Shown piece by piece: positions 1 through 7,639 of a DNA stretch of 64,000 nucleotides (its first letter is position 1; each line of letters begins with the position of its first letter). This DNA is from Neisseria sp. DTU_2020_1000833_1_SI_GRL_NUU_006. Lineage in GTDB: Bacteria; Pseudomonadota; Gammaproteobacteria; Burkholderiales; Neisseriaceae. The translations under genes were made by a program, and so were the position numbers. The stretch spans positions 868,001 to 932,000 of the forward strand of contig CP135593.1 in assembly GCA_032388755.1 (NCBI GenBank), written 5' to 3'. The notes beneath the pieces were generated by a model. It saw only the letters and a program-made list of their open reading frames with translations. It was not told the DNA's origin and made no database searches.

Positions 1-948
1 TTGAAGAGTTGTGCTATATGCGCGCAGAGGTCGCCTACCTAAAGGAGTTAAAAGCCCTCAGCCAAAAGCAGACCGCAAAGGACAAAGCCAAACCGTCCAA
101 ACACTGAGGGCGCAACACCCGCTCAAATACCTGCTGCACATCGCAAACCTGCCCAAAAGCAGCTTTTACTACCATCACCAAGACCGGCCCGATCCCGACG
201 CAGCCGACAAAGCCCTCCTTGTCGAAACCTACCGGCGGCATAAAGGACGCTACGGACAAAGGCGCATTGCCGCCGCATTGGGTTGGAACCGCAAAAAAGC
301 GGCGCGGCTGATGAAGCAGTTGGAACTGAAAGCCCTCATACGGGCGAAAAAAGCCTACCGCCATCCCGCCATGGGCGAAATATCGGAACACCTCCTCAAA
401 CGTCTTTTCACAGCCGAAAAGCCCAACGAGAAATGGCTGACAGACGTGACCGAACTCAAAGGAAAGGACGGCAAACTGTACCTCTCTCCGATATTGGACC
501 TGTTCAACCGCGAGATCGCCGCCTACGCCATGAGCCGCAGAGCCGACAGCGAAATGGTGAAGGAAATGCTCGAAAAAGCCGCACCCCGTCTGACTGCTAA
601 AGGAACGATTCTTCATTCGGACCAAGGCGTGCTGTACCGTACGGCGGGGTATAGGGAATTGCTTGCGGGGCATTCCATGGTTCAAAGCATGTCGCGAAAG
701 GCGAACTGTTGGGACAATGCGCCGATGGAGAGTTTCTTTGCGGTGTTGAAGACGGAGTGTTTCTATAACGCAGGTGAATTGACGGTAGATGAATTGATGA
801 AGCAGATAGATGACTATATGGATTACTACAACCGGGAGCGTTGCAGTTTGAAATTGAAAAAGCTGAGTCCTGTCGCATACAGAACCCGGCTTGCACAGAG
901 TGCCTGAATAGGCTTTTATCGGGTGTCCAAGATTTGGGGAGTAGTTCA
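1..948 (+). mobile_element. IS3-family (IS150-like) element, 3' part, copy 1
   Basis: The window opens inside an IS3-family element. The right terminal repeat ends at about 948; its outward-reading end (TGAACTACTCCCCAAA...) is an imperfect match to the left end of the second copy near 44258 (TGAACTGCACCCCAAAA). The tail of orfA (ending EELCYM...KPSKH, stop 105-107) and all of orfB are present; the left end lies outside the window. The element directly abuts the left side of the filamentous prophage. A second copy lies in inverted orientation at about 43000-44258. Confidence 0.9.
11..907 (+). CDS. IS3-family transposase OrfB (DDE integrase domain)
   Basis: This is the catalytic half of an IS150-group transposase, normally made as an OrfA-OrfB fusion by programmed -1 frameshifting. 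An HTH_21-like region (residues about 60-110) is followed by the rve integrase core, with the DDE residues visible in WLTDVTEL, ILHSDQGVLY and NAPMESFFAVLKTE. The frame opens with a GTG at 11 and overlaps the orfA tail (stop at 105-107), as expected for IS3 elements. The protein is 298 aa and looks intact. It differs from the second copy at scattered residues in the first 170 codons and is almost identical afterwards. Confidence 0.9.
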   Translation: MLYARRGRLPKGVKSPQPKADRKGQSQTVQTLRAQHPLKYLLHIANLPKSSFYYHHQDRPDPDAADKALLVETYRRHKGRYGQRRIAAALGWNRKKAARLMKQLELKALIRAKKAYRHPAMGEISEHLLKRLFTAEKPNEKWLTDVTELKGKDGKLYLSPILDLFNREIAAYAMSRRADSEMVKEMLEKAAPRLTAKGTILHSDQGVLYRTAGYRELLAGHSMVQSMSRKANCWDNAPMESFFAVLKTECFYNAGELTVDELMKQIDDYMDYYNRERCSLKLKKLSPVAYRTRLAQSA

Positions 949-1005
949 AAGTTTCAGACGACCTTATATATTGCCATCCCAAAGGGACGGCTAACAATAT
1001 TTAAC

Positions 1006-1038
1006 GCCCTTTTACTTTGAAAGTAACAGGGCTTTTTT
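1006..1038 (+). terminator. Rho-independent terminator upstream of phage rep
   Basis: GCCCT and TTACTT pair with AAGTAA and AGGGC around a 3-nt loop, with one mismatch, followed by six T. It ends transcription entering from the left, about 28 bp before the rep start, and may insulate the prophage from the insertion sequence. Confidence 0.65.
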
Positions 1039-1065
1039 GTTGCCCGTCGTTTAAGGGGTACCGCT

Positions 1066-2412
1066 ATGAAAGACAAGATGGAAGATATCAAGAAAGCGTT
1101 TGCCGCCGACATGGCGGACGCGCAAGCGGACGGCAAGGCGGCGGCAGACGCTTCAAATCTTCCCCCCTTATCTAACAGGGGGGGTACAGAATCCGAAGAC
1201 GTCGGCACATTCCAAGAAGCCTTTGAATGTTACGAAACCTATATCTTAGACGGTAAAGGCAACCTCTTAGGCGTTCCGCTCCGTCGCGGTGTATCCGATT
1301 CAGCCTTTATCGACCAAATCAGTTTTTCATTTCACGAAAAAACCTTTTTCGACAAATACGGTGTCCGTGTAAGCCTTTTGGAAGACGAAGATTTCATCCG
1401 CGCTGCCTCCATGCTCGCCGAAGAAGTTTTCGGTTTCGGTATCTACAAAGAGTCCAAAGGTTCGGGCGGTCGTTTCTATGAGCGTTGCTGGTTGATGGGT
1501 TCGGAAGACGCCCTGTACGGTCGCGTCCATTTTGGCGGCCAACAAAATACCATTCTTTTCGAACTCACCGGCACAGGTTGCGGCGTCGCAAAAGAAGGCT
1601 GGGAATCCCGACTTTTCGCATTCCTGACCAATGCAATCCGCCCAAAAATAACCCGCGTTGACGTAGCCAAAGACTTTTTTAACGGCGAATACAGCCCGAA
1701 CCAAGCCCGTGAAGACCGTAATAAAGGTCTGTTTACCTGCCATCACGTCAAACCAAAAGGCGAATGTTTGGGTTCCGACTGGGAAGAAGACGACGAAGCC
1801 AAAATGACTAAAGGCAAGACCTACGGTATCGGCTCCCGTGAATCGTCCAAATACGTTCGCGTCTATGAAAAAGGCAAGCAGTTGGGCGATAAAACAAGCA
1901 AATGGACGCGCTTTGAAATTGAATTCAAAGCAAAAGACATCGTTATCCCTTTCGAAGTTTTGCAGAATCCGGGTGAATATTTCGGCGGTGCATATCCGAT
2001 TTGCGAACGCTTCGCACAAAAGGCAACGCGCATACACGCGGTTAAGGAAGATAAGGTCATTTCAGCCGACCGTTACCTTGAATGGGTGAAGAAGCAGTTC
2101 GGACGTGCGGCGAATGGTCTGAAATTCATTTTTCCCGAATTGGACAAAGCCAAACTGTTTGAACTGATTGAGCCGAATCATCACAAGCTGCCAAAGTCTT
2201 TGGCACCCGAAGCCTATGACTGCGCCTTTTTGAAAGCCCAAGCCATTCATGAGCAGCCTGCATTCAAACCGTATAAAGACCCTTTCGATATGTACGCATA
2301 TTACGAGAATCTTGAAAAGCAGCTTGAGCAGCAAAAAGACGTCACAAATGAAGAAAGCTACAACAACTTTATCTACGACAAATTCGCAAGATTACCGTTT
2401 TCATGGGCTTAA
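1066..2412 (+). CDS. Filamentous phage replication initiation protein (Rep/RstA-like)
   Basis: This 448-aa protein matches the rolling-circle replication initiators (Rep_trans / RstA-like) that head Neisseria Nf/MDA-type filamentous prophages. Visible family signatures are LFAFLTNAIRPKITRVDVAKDFF (about residues 185-207) and YGIGSRESSKYVRVYEKGKQ (about 258-277), with the Tyr/Lys pair expected at the nicking site region. AAGGGG at 1053-1058 is the ribosome site for the ATG at 1066. The N-terminal 45 residues are low-complexity and include a C6...G7 palindromic tract (about 1161-1184) that could slip. It is followed 45 bp later by the ssDNA-binding protein gene, the order known for inoviruses. 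Confidence 0.88.
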   Translation: MKDKMEDIKKAFAADMADAQADGKAAADASNLPPLSNRGGTESEDVGTFQEAFECYETYILDGKGNLLGVPLRRGVSDSAFIDQISFSFHEKTFFDKYGVRVSLLEDEDFIRAASMLAEEVFGFGIYKESKGSGGRFYERCWLMGSEDALYGRVHFGGQQNTILFELTGTGCGVAKEGWESRLFAFLTNAIRPKITRVDVAKDFFNGEYSPNQAREDRNKGLFTCHHVKPKGECLGSDWEEDDEAKMTKGKTYGIGSRESSKYVRVYEKGKQLGDKTSKWTRFEIEFKAKDIVIPFEVLQNPGEYFGGAYPICERFAQKATRIHAVKEDKVISADRYLEWVKKQFGRAANGLKFIFPELDKAKLFELIEPNHHKLPKSLAPEAYDCAFLKAQAIHEQPAFKPYKDPFDMYAYYENLEKQLEQQKDVTNEESYNNFIYDKFARLPFSWA

Positions 2413-2457
2413 AGCGTCTGCCCGCAAAGACGTTTAATCACACAAGGAAACCAAAAA

Positions 2458-2748
2458 ATGAATATCCAACTTCAAGGCCACATCGTCGGCGTTAAAAAAT
2501 TCAGCGGACAAATCGAAGGCAAGAACTTCGATTATTGCCGCCTGATTGTCGCCACGCCCTTAGACAGCTCCCAAGGTAACGCATTGGGCAGTTCTACCAC
2601 TGAATACGATTTTGGCGGCTCTGCAAATTTCGAGCAGTTCCGAAACGCCCAATTTCCGATCGAAGCAAACCTAAACGTAGAAATCGTCACTACGGGCAAG
2701 ACTCAAAAACTGAAAGTCATCGGTTTTCAAGCCGTTAAGAAAGGCTGA
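2458..2748 (+). CDS. Phage ssDNA-binding protein (pV-like)
   Basis: This is a 96-aa small soluble protein in the position of the inovirus gene V product, which coats single-stranded phage DNA and switches replication to packaging. The sequence is rich in beta-strand-forming stretches (MNIQLQGHIVGVKKF, NLNVEIVTTGKTQKLKVIGF), consistent with an OB-like fold. It lies between rep and the small membrane protein genes, with a clear AAGGAAA ribosome site. Function is inferred from size, fold and position; similar proteins in Neisseria phages are often annotated only as single-stranded DNA-binding or hypothetical. Confidence 0.7.
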   Translation: MNIQLQGHIVGVKKFSGQIEGKNFDYCRLIVATPLDSSQGNALGSSTTEYDFGGSANFEQFRNAQFPIEANLNVEIVTTGKTQKLKVIGFQAVKKG

Positions 2749-2752
2749 TTGA

Positions 2753-2950
2753 ATGCAGAAAGTCTATGTTGTCCAGTCCGTATCAACAGGGGACTTTCTG
2801 TATCTCTCCCCTGAAACGGGCGACATCGGACATACAAAATTAATCACGAACGCCGATTATTTCTACGACTTCGAAGAAGCCGTGAACGCCGGCTTAGAAG
2901 AAATCGGCAATCAATACGAATTTGTCGTATTCGGATTTTTGAAAGATTGA
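2753..2950 (+). CDS. Small phage hypothetical protein
   Basis: This 65-aa acidic protein (MQKVYVVQSVSTGDFLYLSP...) starts 4 bp after the ssDNA-binding protein gene, so it is translationally coupled within the phage operon. There is no signal peptide or membrane segment. No function is recognised; a protein of this size and position recurs in Nf-type prophages. Confidence 0.6.
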   Translation: MQKVYVVQSVSTGDFLYLSPETGDIGHTKLITNADYFYDFEEAVNAGLEEIGNQYEFVVFGFLKD

Positions 2951-2953
2951 AAA

Positions 2954-3052
2954 ATGAAACAGAAAGTGCCCCTCTCATTCAAATTAAGTTTGGGCGGGTT
3001 GGTTTTTTTCCTACTGGTTTTAATTGCATCAGTTTGGTACCTGTACGGTTAA
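2954..3052 (+). CDS. Tiny phage membrane protein (pVII/pIX-like candidate)
   Basis: This 32-aa ORF begins 3 bp after the preceding stop. It has a short basic N-terminus (MKQKVPLSFKLS) and a single hydrophobic helix (LGGLVFFLLVLIASVWYLYG). Inoviruses carry one-helix minor coat proteins of about 30-35 aa just before the major coat gene, so a virion-end role is plausible. Downstream, TGCGGT/ACCGCA (3059-3083) followed by TTTTTT could form a weak terminator or attenuator before the coat gene. Confidence 0.5.
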   Translation: MKQKVPLSFKLSLGGLVFFLLVLIASVWYLYG

Positions 3053-3120
3053 AAGACTTGCGGTCAGTCTCAAAACAACCGCATCACTTTTTTATCAACC
3101 CTTATTGAAAGGAAAACGCT

Positions 3121-3363
3121 ATGAAACTCTTAAACGTAGCAAAAAAATATGGCAATAAAGTTATTGCTGCAACAGCCCTGACAACCGCTTCCGCTTTGGC
3201 TGCTGCCGACGGCGTCGATTTGTCCGGTATCGGTACGACCGCTGCCACCGAGATTGCAAAATTTGCCGTAATGGTATCCGCAATCGGTGCTGCCGTTCTG
3301 TCGGTTATCGTGTTGATGCAAGGCTTCCGCATGGCCTTCAGCATGGTTAAAACGGCCAAATAA
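3121..3363 (+). CDS. Major coat protein (pVIII-like)
   Basis: This 80-aa precursor has a basic N-terminus (KLLNVAKKYGNK), a hydrophobic signal and a signal peptidase I site after SALA (about residue 27). The predicted mature protein is about 53 aa: an acidic, amphipathic N-terminus (ADGVDLSGIGTTAATEIAK), one transmembrane helix (FAVMVSAIGAAVLSVIVLMQG) and a basic C-terminus (RMAFSMVKTAK) that would contact DNA. This is the classical inovirus major coat architecture. The ribosome site GAAAGGAAAA is strong, as expected for the most abundant virion protein. Confidence 0.85.
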   Translation: MKLLNVAKKYGNKVIAATALTTASALAAADGVDLSGIGTTAATEIAKFAVMVSAIGAAVLSVIVLMQGFRMAFSMVKTAK

Positions 3364-3378
3364 CTGAAAGGGTAGGAC

Positions 3379-3690
3379 ATGGGGTATCGCGTCGGATTGC
3401 AATGCTTTTCTACAACGGAAGAAGCGCATGACTATGTATTGTCTCAAGTCCTACCTACCGTAACGGCGGATGTCAAAGTCGTACGCCCTTACAAAAACGG
3501 CAAAGACTGGTATTTGAACGAGCAGAAAATCAATTTGAGCTTCCCGCAATGCGACATAGCCGAACAAATACAATTCGGCGTATTGGTCGGCGCGCCGTTC
3601 ATCGTCTTATTGGTGCTCGTATTCGGTATCAGGATGATAAAACGGCTGATTGAATCGGTTACGGAGCATCAAGGTGGTGGCGATGATTGA
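3379..3690 (+). CDS. Phage membrane protein, hypothetical
   Basis: This 103-aa protein has a soluble N-terminal part with two cysteines (Cys9, and Cys58 in FPQCDIAEQ) and a single C-terminal transmembrane helix (IQFGVLVGAPFIVLLVLVFGI) followed by a basic tail. It starts 15 bp after the coat gene. The arrangement suggests a minor structural or assembly protein anchored in the inner membrane. The family is a standard component of Neisseria filamentous prophages, but its role is not known to me. Confidence 0.65.
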   Translation: MGYRVGLQCFSTTEEAHDYVLSQVLPTVTADVKVVRPYKNGKDWYLNEQKINLSFPQCDIAEQIQFGVLVGAPFIVLLVLVFGIRMIKRLIESVTEHQGGGDD

Positions 3691-3748
3691 CTTTTGGTTT
3701 TTATACGGATTCGGCGCGGTCTGTTTGGCATCGCTGATATTTTTTTGA
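3683..3748 (+). CDS. Very small hydrophobic phage peptide
   Basis: A 21-codon ORF (MIDFWFLYGFGAVCLASLIFF) overlaps the end of the preceding gene by 8 bp, with GGTGG as ribosome site. It consists almost entirely of one hydrophobic helix. One-helix peptides of this kind are plausible minor coat proteins. Evidence is limited to overlap, ribosome site and composition. Confidence 0.35.
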   Translation: MIDFWFLYGFGAVCLASLIFF

Positions 3749-3802
3749 TATTCAAAAAGGGTATAATCCCGACTTTCTGCAACCGTTACGAAAGTTAGGA
3801 TT

Positions 3803-4084
3803 ATGTTTATTTCAGAATACCATTTAATTCAGTTTCAAACTGGTTCACATGTTTACAGGGACTTGCCGCAGGCGTTGATTTATTACAGGGAATTGATGAG
3901 AAAAGGTGTTTTTAAAGCTCCTTTTTCTTTTGATATTTTTAGAAATTTCTTTCATAGATATGATAGTGATTTTATAGAAATTCAGTTTCCCGATGCTTCG
4001 ACTCTGCTAATTAAATTAGATGAAGCTAAATGTTATGTATCACATCCAAGAACGAAGTTTTTTAAAGATTATTCTATGTTGTAG
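3803..4084 (+). CDS. Phage-borne hypothetical protein, AT-rich
   Basis: This 93-aa soluble protein (MFISEYHLIQFQTGSHVYRD...) is encoded by DNA clearly richer in A+T than the surrounding phage genes. The AT-rich stretch (about 3750-4325) continues into the first 100 codons of the next gene. The last 65 bp overlap the start of the TspB-like gene in another frame. No domain is recognised. Its position beside the adsorption protein and its atypical composition suggest a variable cargo, possibly exclusion or immunity related, but this is speculation. Confidence 0.55.
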   Translation: MFISEYHLIQFQTGSHVYRDLPQALIYYRELMRKGVFKAPFSFDIFRNFFHRYDSDFIEIQFPDASTLLIKLDEAKCYVSHPRTKFFKDYSML

Positions 4085-5729
4085 TCTATTTATATCAGTT
4101 AAAGCCTTTGCTGAAGGACCTGTTGGACATTTTGAACGAGTCGAAGTCTATGATGATGGTCGATATAAAGGCATTAGGGGAATTAATAAGAGTACCCCCT
4201 ATAAACATGGTAGAGTTTGGCAGGGGGTATTTGATAGTCATACTGGACAATATGCTAGTTTTGATGGGCAAGACTTAAGAGTTCGCCATGCTAGAACAGG
4301 ATTAACTTCATCATCTAAAATTTCTACGACCATCGAAAGCCGCGTCTCCAAATCCACAGTCTTCCGAAACCTCCTATCCCGTGCAAGATTAGGCGGCAAA
4401 TACGCCGTCCAACGCGCCGCGGGCAAACTCGGTGCAGGTCTTTTAGGCGGTCCCGCCGGGTGGGCAATAACCGCGGCTCTGACAGCATATGACCTTGCCG
4501 CCCCGCACGCAGCTAGCGAAGGCTATTACTATGACGAAAAATACGAAGACTTCGTCAAGCCCGTAACCTATGTCTATTGCGTGGCAAGTTCGGGCGTATG
4601 TACCGACCAGCGAGTTCAAGAAACAGTCATGAATCCAAAAGCCGTATACGCGGATATGGGACCCAATCCATCAGATGCCGAAATCAATAAAAAACTGTGT
4701 TCTAAATTAGATGTTCAGCATTTCGGTTTTGAATATCCCGACCGTTTTAGTAAAAAAGACGCAAAATTCAACGCAAGAAAAGATACCTGTGAGGTTGAGT
4801 TTAATGTTTTGAAGGAAGTCGGTTTTTTGAGTCCGGGCAAAACGACCACATCGGAAACACGTGTAATGGAACGAGTACCCAAAGTCAAAGAGCCCATACC
4901 GCAAAGCGTATTTGATAAAGCCGTCCAACCGTCGGCAGACGCCAGCCCGTCTAAATATGTCAACGCAACCGCAAATCAAGATGGCAGTGTTCCGGGCGAA
5001 TCACAGGGAAATCCAACCGTACCGAATGGCACAGTAGTAACCCTCGGCCCTGCAACCGGACCTGATAATAAGCCAGTACAGGTAACAATCAATTTTAGAA
5101 CAGGTTCAGACGGCAATACATCGGCAGACGTAAAAGTAACCCCGCGACCCGACCTCACACCGGGCAGTCCTGCCGCTCCGAATTACACGCCTGCTCCCGT
5201 CCCTCCGCCTGCAACAACCCCTACAACAACACCGGGCGATAATGGCAAACCCGATGGACAGCCGAATAAAACACCTGACGACAATCCGAAGGACAACCCT
5301 AAACCCGACCCCGACGACAGCCCTAGCGGCAAAGACAAACCAAAACCCGACGATAAGCCCGACCCTGACGGCAAAGACTATCCAAAAAAGGACGAAAGAC
5401 CTAAAGAGGACGATAAGCCAAAGGAGGACGGAGGTTTGCTCTGTAAAGTGTTCCCGAACATTTTGGCCTGTGATGAATTGCCCGAAAAAGAAGAACCCAA
5501 TTTAGAGATTCCTCAAGAAACTATCGATTTGAACTTCACACCTGACAATACCTTTAGCGAGTATGGCGAATGCCCTGCTCCCGTAACGTTTCAGGCGTTG
5601 GGCGCGGAATACAAAATCAGTCTTGAGCCGGCGTGTAATTTAGCTGCCATGATGCGCCCCTTTATTATCGCAATGGCTTGGCTGGTGGCTTCGTTCTTCG
5701 TGGCCAGAGTTGTCAGAAATAACGCATAG
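4020..5729 (+). CDS. tspB: TspB-type virulence/adsorption protein (pIII-like)
   Basis: This is a 569-aa protein of the TspB family carried by meningococcal MDA-type phages, in the gene III (receptor-binding coat) position. A signal peptide ends near KAFA (residue 32); starts at 4020 or 4035 (MYHIQERS) are both possible. A Gly/Ala hydrophobic stretch (about 140-165) is followed by a cysteine-containing region, then a Pro/Asp/Lys-rich linker (about 380-480, PDDNPKDNPKPDPDD...) and a C-terminal membrane anchor (RPFIIAMAWLVASFFVARVV). The first 100 codons are AT-rich and the rest GC-balanced, with a sharp change near 4325, suggesting a mosaic gene with an exchanged receptor-binding N-terminus. 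Confidence 0.8.
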   Translation: MKLNVMYHIQERSFLKIILCCSLFISVKAFAEGPVGHFERVEVYDDGRYKGIRGINKSTPYKHGRVWQGVFDSHTGQYASFDGQDLRVRHARTGLTSSSKISTTIESRVSKSTVFRNLLSRARLGGKYAVQRAAGKLGAGLLGGPAGWAITAALTAYDLAAPHAASEGYYYDEKYEDFVKPVTYVYCVASSGVCTDQRVQETVMNPKAVYADMGPNPSDAEINKKLCSKLDVQHFGFEYPDRFSKKDAKFNARKDTCEVEFNVLKEVGFLSPGKTTTSETRVMERVPKVKEPIPQSVFDKAVQPSADASPSKYVNATANQDGSVPGESQGNPTVPNGTVVTLGPATGPDNKPVQVTINFRTGSDGNTSADVKVTPRPDLTPGSPAAPNYTPAPVPPPATTPTTTPGDNGKPDGQPNKTPDDNPKDNPKPDPDDSPSGKDKPKPDDKPDPDGKDYPKKDERPKEDDKPKEDGGLLCKVFPNILACDELPEKEEPNLEIPQETIDLNFTPDNTFSEYGECPAPVTFQALGAEYKISLEPACNLAAMMRPFIIAMAWLVASFFVARVVRNNA

Positions 5730-5737
5730 GGGGATTT

Positions 5738-6019
5738 ATGAAATTTTTAGCTGCTCTTGCTCCATATTTGATAAACCATGTTGTCAAATACATTCTGACT
5801 GCCTTAGGGGTGTCTATAATTACCTATGTTGGTTTTGACGCCCTTATGAGTAATCTCAAAAATCAATTTATAAGCAGCATGGGGGCGGTTCCCGCCGGCG
5901 CGATCCAAATTTTTTATATCGCAGGTGGCGGCGTGGTTTTGAACATCATGTTCGGAATGCTCGCATTTGTCGTAACGTTTAAAACCCTGTCTAAATTAAG
6001 CTTCGGCAAGAAAGGATAA
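5738..6019 (+). CDS. Phage minor coat protein, DUF2523-like (pVI-like)
   Basis: This 93-aa protein with three hydrophobic segments (LAALAPYLINHVVKYILTALGVSIITYVGF, IQIFYIAGGGVVLNIMFGMLAFVV and a short C-terminal part) matches the DUF2523 family that lies between pIII-like and Zot/pI genes in filamentous phages. It probably acts with the adsorption protein in capping the virion. It starts 8 bp after tspB and ends 2 bp before zot, so the three genes are one translationally coupled block. Confidence 0.75.
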   Translation: MKFLAALAPYLINHVVKYILTALGVSIITYVGFDALMSNLKNQFISSMGAVPAGAIQIFYIAGGGVVLNIMFGMLAFVVTFKTLSKLSFGKKG

Positions 6020-6021
6020 AG

Positions 6022-7197
6022 ATGGCCGCCATTACTCTGATAACAGGCAAACCAAGAATCGGCAAAACCGCCTTTGCCGTCGAACTGCTTATGTTTGATG
6101 ACTTCTATAAAGGCCGAAAAATCTTCTCCAACATCAACGGCCTTTTGATAGACCATCATAAACCGCCGGAAGGGCATAGCTGGGAAGACATGCATGAATG
6201 GCTGAAATGGAAAGAGAATATAGGCTCTGTCGTCATCTATGACGAAGTGCAATATCTGTTTCCGACACGTTCCAGCGGTTCAAAAATGCCTGAAAACGTC
6301 GCCTTTTTGAACATTCACGGCCATTACGGTATCGACATGATACTCATCACACAATCGCCCAAGCTGCTTGACGTGAATTTGCGAGAAGTCGTCAATAAGC
6401 ATATCCATATAGCTGCAAACAAAATGGGTGGTCTGACAAGGTTGGAATGGAACGAAGTAGCCTTAAACCCGACCCAACAGGCAAGAAACGCCTTGTCCAG
6501 TTCGCATAAAATCAGACAAGAGGTTTTTGAATACTACAAATCCGCCGAAGTGCATACCGCCCATTCGCACGTCAAATCAAGGTGGTATTACGTAATAATT
6601 GCCATGTTGTTTATCCTGCCGTGTATCTTAGGTTTGGTCGGATTCATGGGCTATAAGATGTATCAGGGTTATAAGGAAAAAGCAGGAATAACGGCACAGG
6701 CCGAAGCAGCAAATGAAGATACAGGTTTCAAAAATCCGCTTGACCCTGAAAGCCAAAAAGAAATGATGCCGCAAAGCGGTATTCAGGGGCAAAACCTCAA
6801 ACCTGAAGACTTTGTGCCAACGCTCGCCGAAAAGCCCGAAAGCAAACCCATCTACAACGGCGTCCGCCAAGTCAAAACATTTGAGTACCCTGTCGGCTGC
6901 GTCGATGGCGGAAAAAGTGGCTGTACCTGCTATTCCGCCCAAGGAACACCCTTAAAAGAGATAACCAAAGCCATGTGCAAAGACTACGCTAAAAACGGCT
7001 TGCCGTTTAATCCGTATAAGGACGAACAACAACAGGCAGCCCAACAGCCACAAACCGCCCCGCAGACCGCCTATGAGCCTGAAAACAGCCAAGTCATCAC
7101 AATGGGCGGGCAAAGCCCAAAAAACCTAATGTATGACGGCTACGTCGAAGCAGGTCAACAGTTTGCACAACGCGGCGGGGTTGTAGGTACTCAATGA
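6022..7197 (+). CDS. Zonular occludens toxin (Zot)-family phage assembly ATPase (pI-like)
   Basis: This 391-aa inner-membrane ATPase drives extrusion of filamentous phage. Walker A is GKPRIGKT (residues 9-16) and Walker B is VVIYDEVQYLF (about 71-81). The N-terminal Zot domain spans roughly 1-180. A single transmembrane helix (YYVIIAMLFILPCILGLVGFMGY, about 190-213) precedes a periplasmic C-terminal part with three cysteines (GCVDGGKSGCTCY) and a Gln-rich tail. Despite the name, the established role of these phage proteins is virion assembly. It closes the structural operon and is followed directly by an inverted DUS pair that acts as terminator. Confidence 0.88.
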   Translation: MAAITLITGKPRIGKTAFAVELLMFDDFYKGRKIFSNINGLLIDHHKPPEGHSWEDMHEWLKWKENIGSVVIYDEVQYLFPTRSSGSKMPENVAFLNIHGHYGIDMILITQSPKLLDVNLREVVNKHIHIAANKMGGLTRLEWNEVALNPTQQARNALSSSHKIRQEVFEYYKSAEVHTAHSHVKSRWYYVIIAMLFILPCILGLVGFMGYKMYQGYKEKAGITAQAEAANEDTGFKNPLDPESQKEMMPQSGIQGQNLKPEDFVPTLAEKPESKPIYNGVRQVKTFEYPVGCVDGGKSGCTCYSAQGTPLKEITKAMCKDYAKNGLPFNPYKDEQQQAAQQPQTAPQTAYEPENSQVITMGGQSPKNLMYDGYVEAGQQFAQRGGVVGTQ

Positions 7198-7200
7198 AAT

Positions 7201-7232
7201 AAAGGTCGTCTGAAATTCAGACAACCTTTTTT
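7201..7232 (+). terminator. DUS-pair terminator after phage structural operon
   Basis: AAAGGTCGTCTGAA and TTCAGACAACCTTT form a 14-bp stem with one mismatch, followed by T-rich sequence, 3 bp after the zot stop. Confidence 0.75.
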
Positions 7233-7353
7233 ATTATGTTTTATTTAAAGATAAATATTATGTTTTTTGTTTGGTTTCAATGATATGGTTTTTGCCCGGC
7301 GAAATTTTCATTAATATATCTAAAAGGTGACCTTTATTTTTAAGGAATTGGGA

Positions 7354-7436
7354 TTTAAAGAGTCAAGGGGGAAGTTTTGTAAAGATTGGGAGTGTTTTTT
7401 GCCCAATCTTTATGAATACCCCCTTTACTCTTTAAA
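7354..7436. other. Large hairpin in phage intergenic region (candidate origin/packaging signal)
   Basis: TTTAAAGAGT and AAGGGGG (7354-7371) pair with CCCCCTT and ACTCTTTAAA (7419-7436); inside, TAAAGATTGGG (7380-7390) pairs with CCCAATCTTTA (7402-7412). The total is about 28 bp of stem interrupted by one mismatch and one internal loop. Inovirus single-stranded genomes carry such hairpins in the non-coding region as packaging signal and replication origins. Which role applies here cannot be read from sequence. Confidence 0.55.
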
Positions 7437-7452
7437 GCACAAAATTACGCTT

Positions 7453-7497
7453 GTGGTAGGTGGGCAGGAAGGGTTTTATTTCCTGCCCGCCTGCCAC
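7453..7497. other. GC-rich 18-bp hairpin in phage intergenic region
   Basis: GTGGTAGGTGGGCAGGAA pairs over its full 18 nt with TTCCTGCCCGCCTGCCAC (two G-U wobbles, 9-nt loop). It directly follows the first large hairpin and precedes the palindrome GCCACGTGGC (7493-7502). Candidate packaging signal or nick-site hairpin of the filamentous phage; no coding function. Confidence 0.55.
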
Positions 7498-7639
7498 GTG
7501 GCGAACGTCCCCGAAGGGTCGCCGAAGGCAAATATTAAGATTTAAGCAATTTTATTTCTTCCGGCGACGTTAAAAATCCCATTTTTAAGCAAAATTGAGC
7601 TCCACCGGCTGCAATAAAATGCCAAAATGAATCATGCTA

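Noticed and set aside
35..997. Long antisense ORF (320 codons) opposite the transposase gene
   Set aside because: It is a shadow frame of orfB; the same antisense frame appears opposite copy 2, and it lacks any gene-like features.
3745..3767. TTGATA ... TATAAT promoter before the 93-aa phage gene
   Set aside because: The spacer is only 11 bp. The TATAAT may still be a -10, but a full promoter cannot be claimed.
7327..7545. 72-aa ORF in the phage intergenic region
   Set aside because: It starts with GTG, has no good ribosome site and reads straight through both large hairpins; the DNA is better explained as cis-acting structure.
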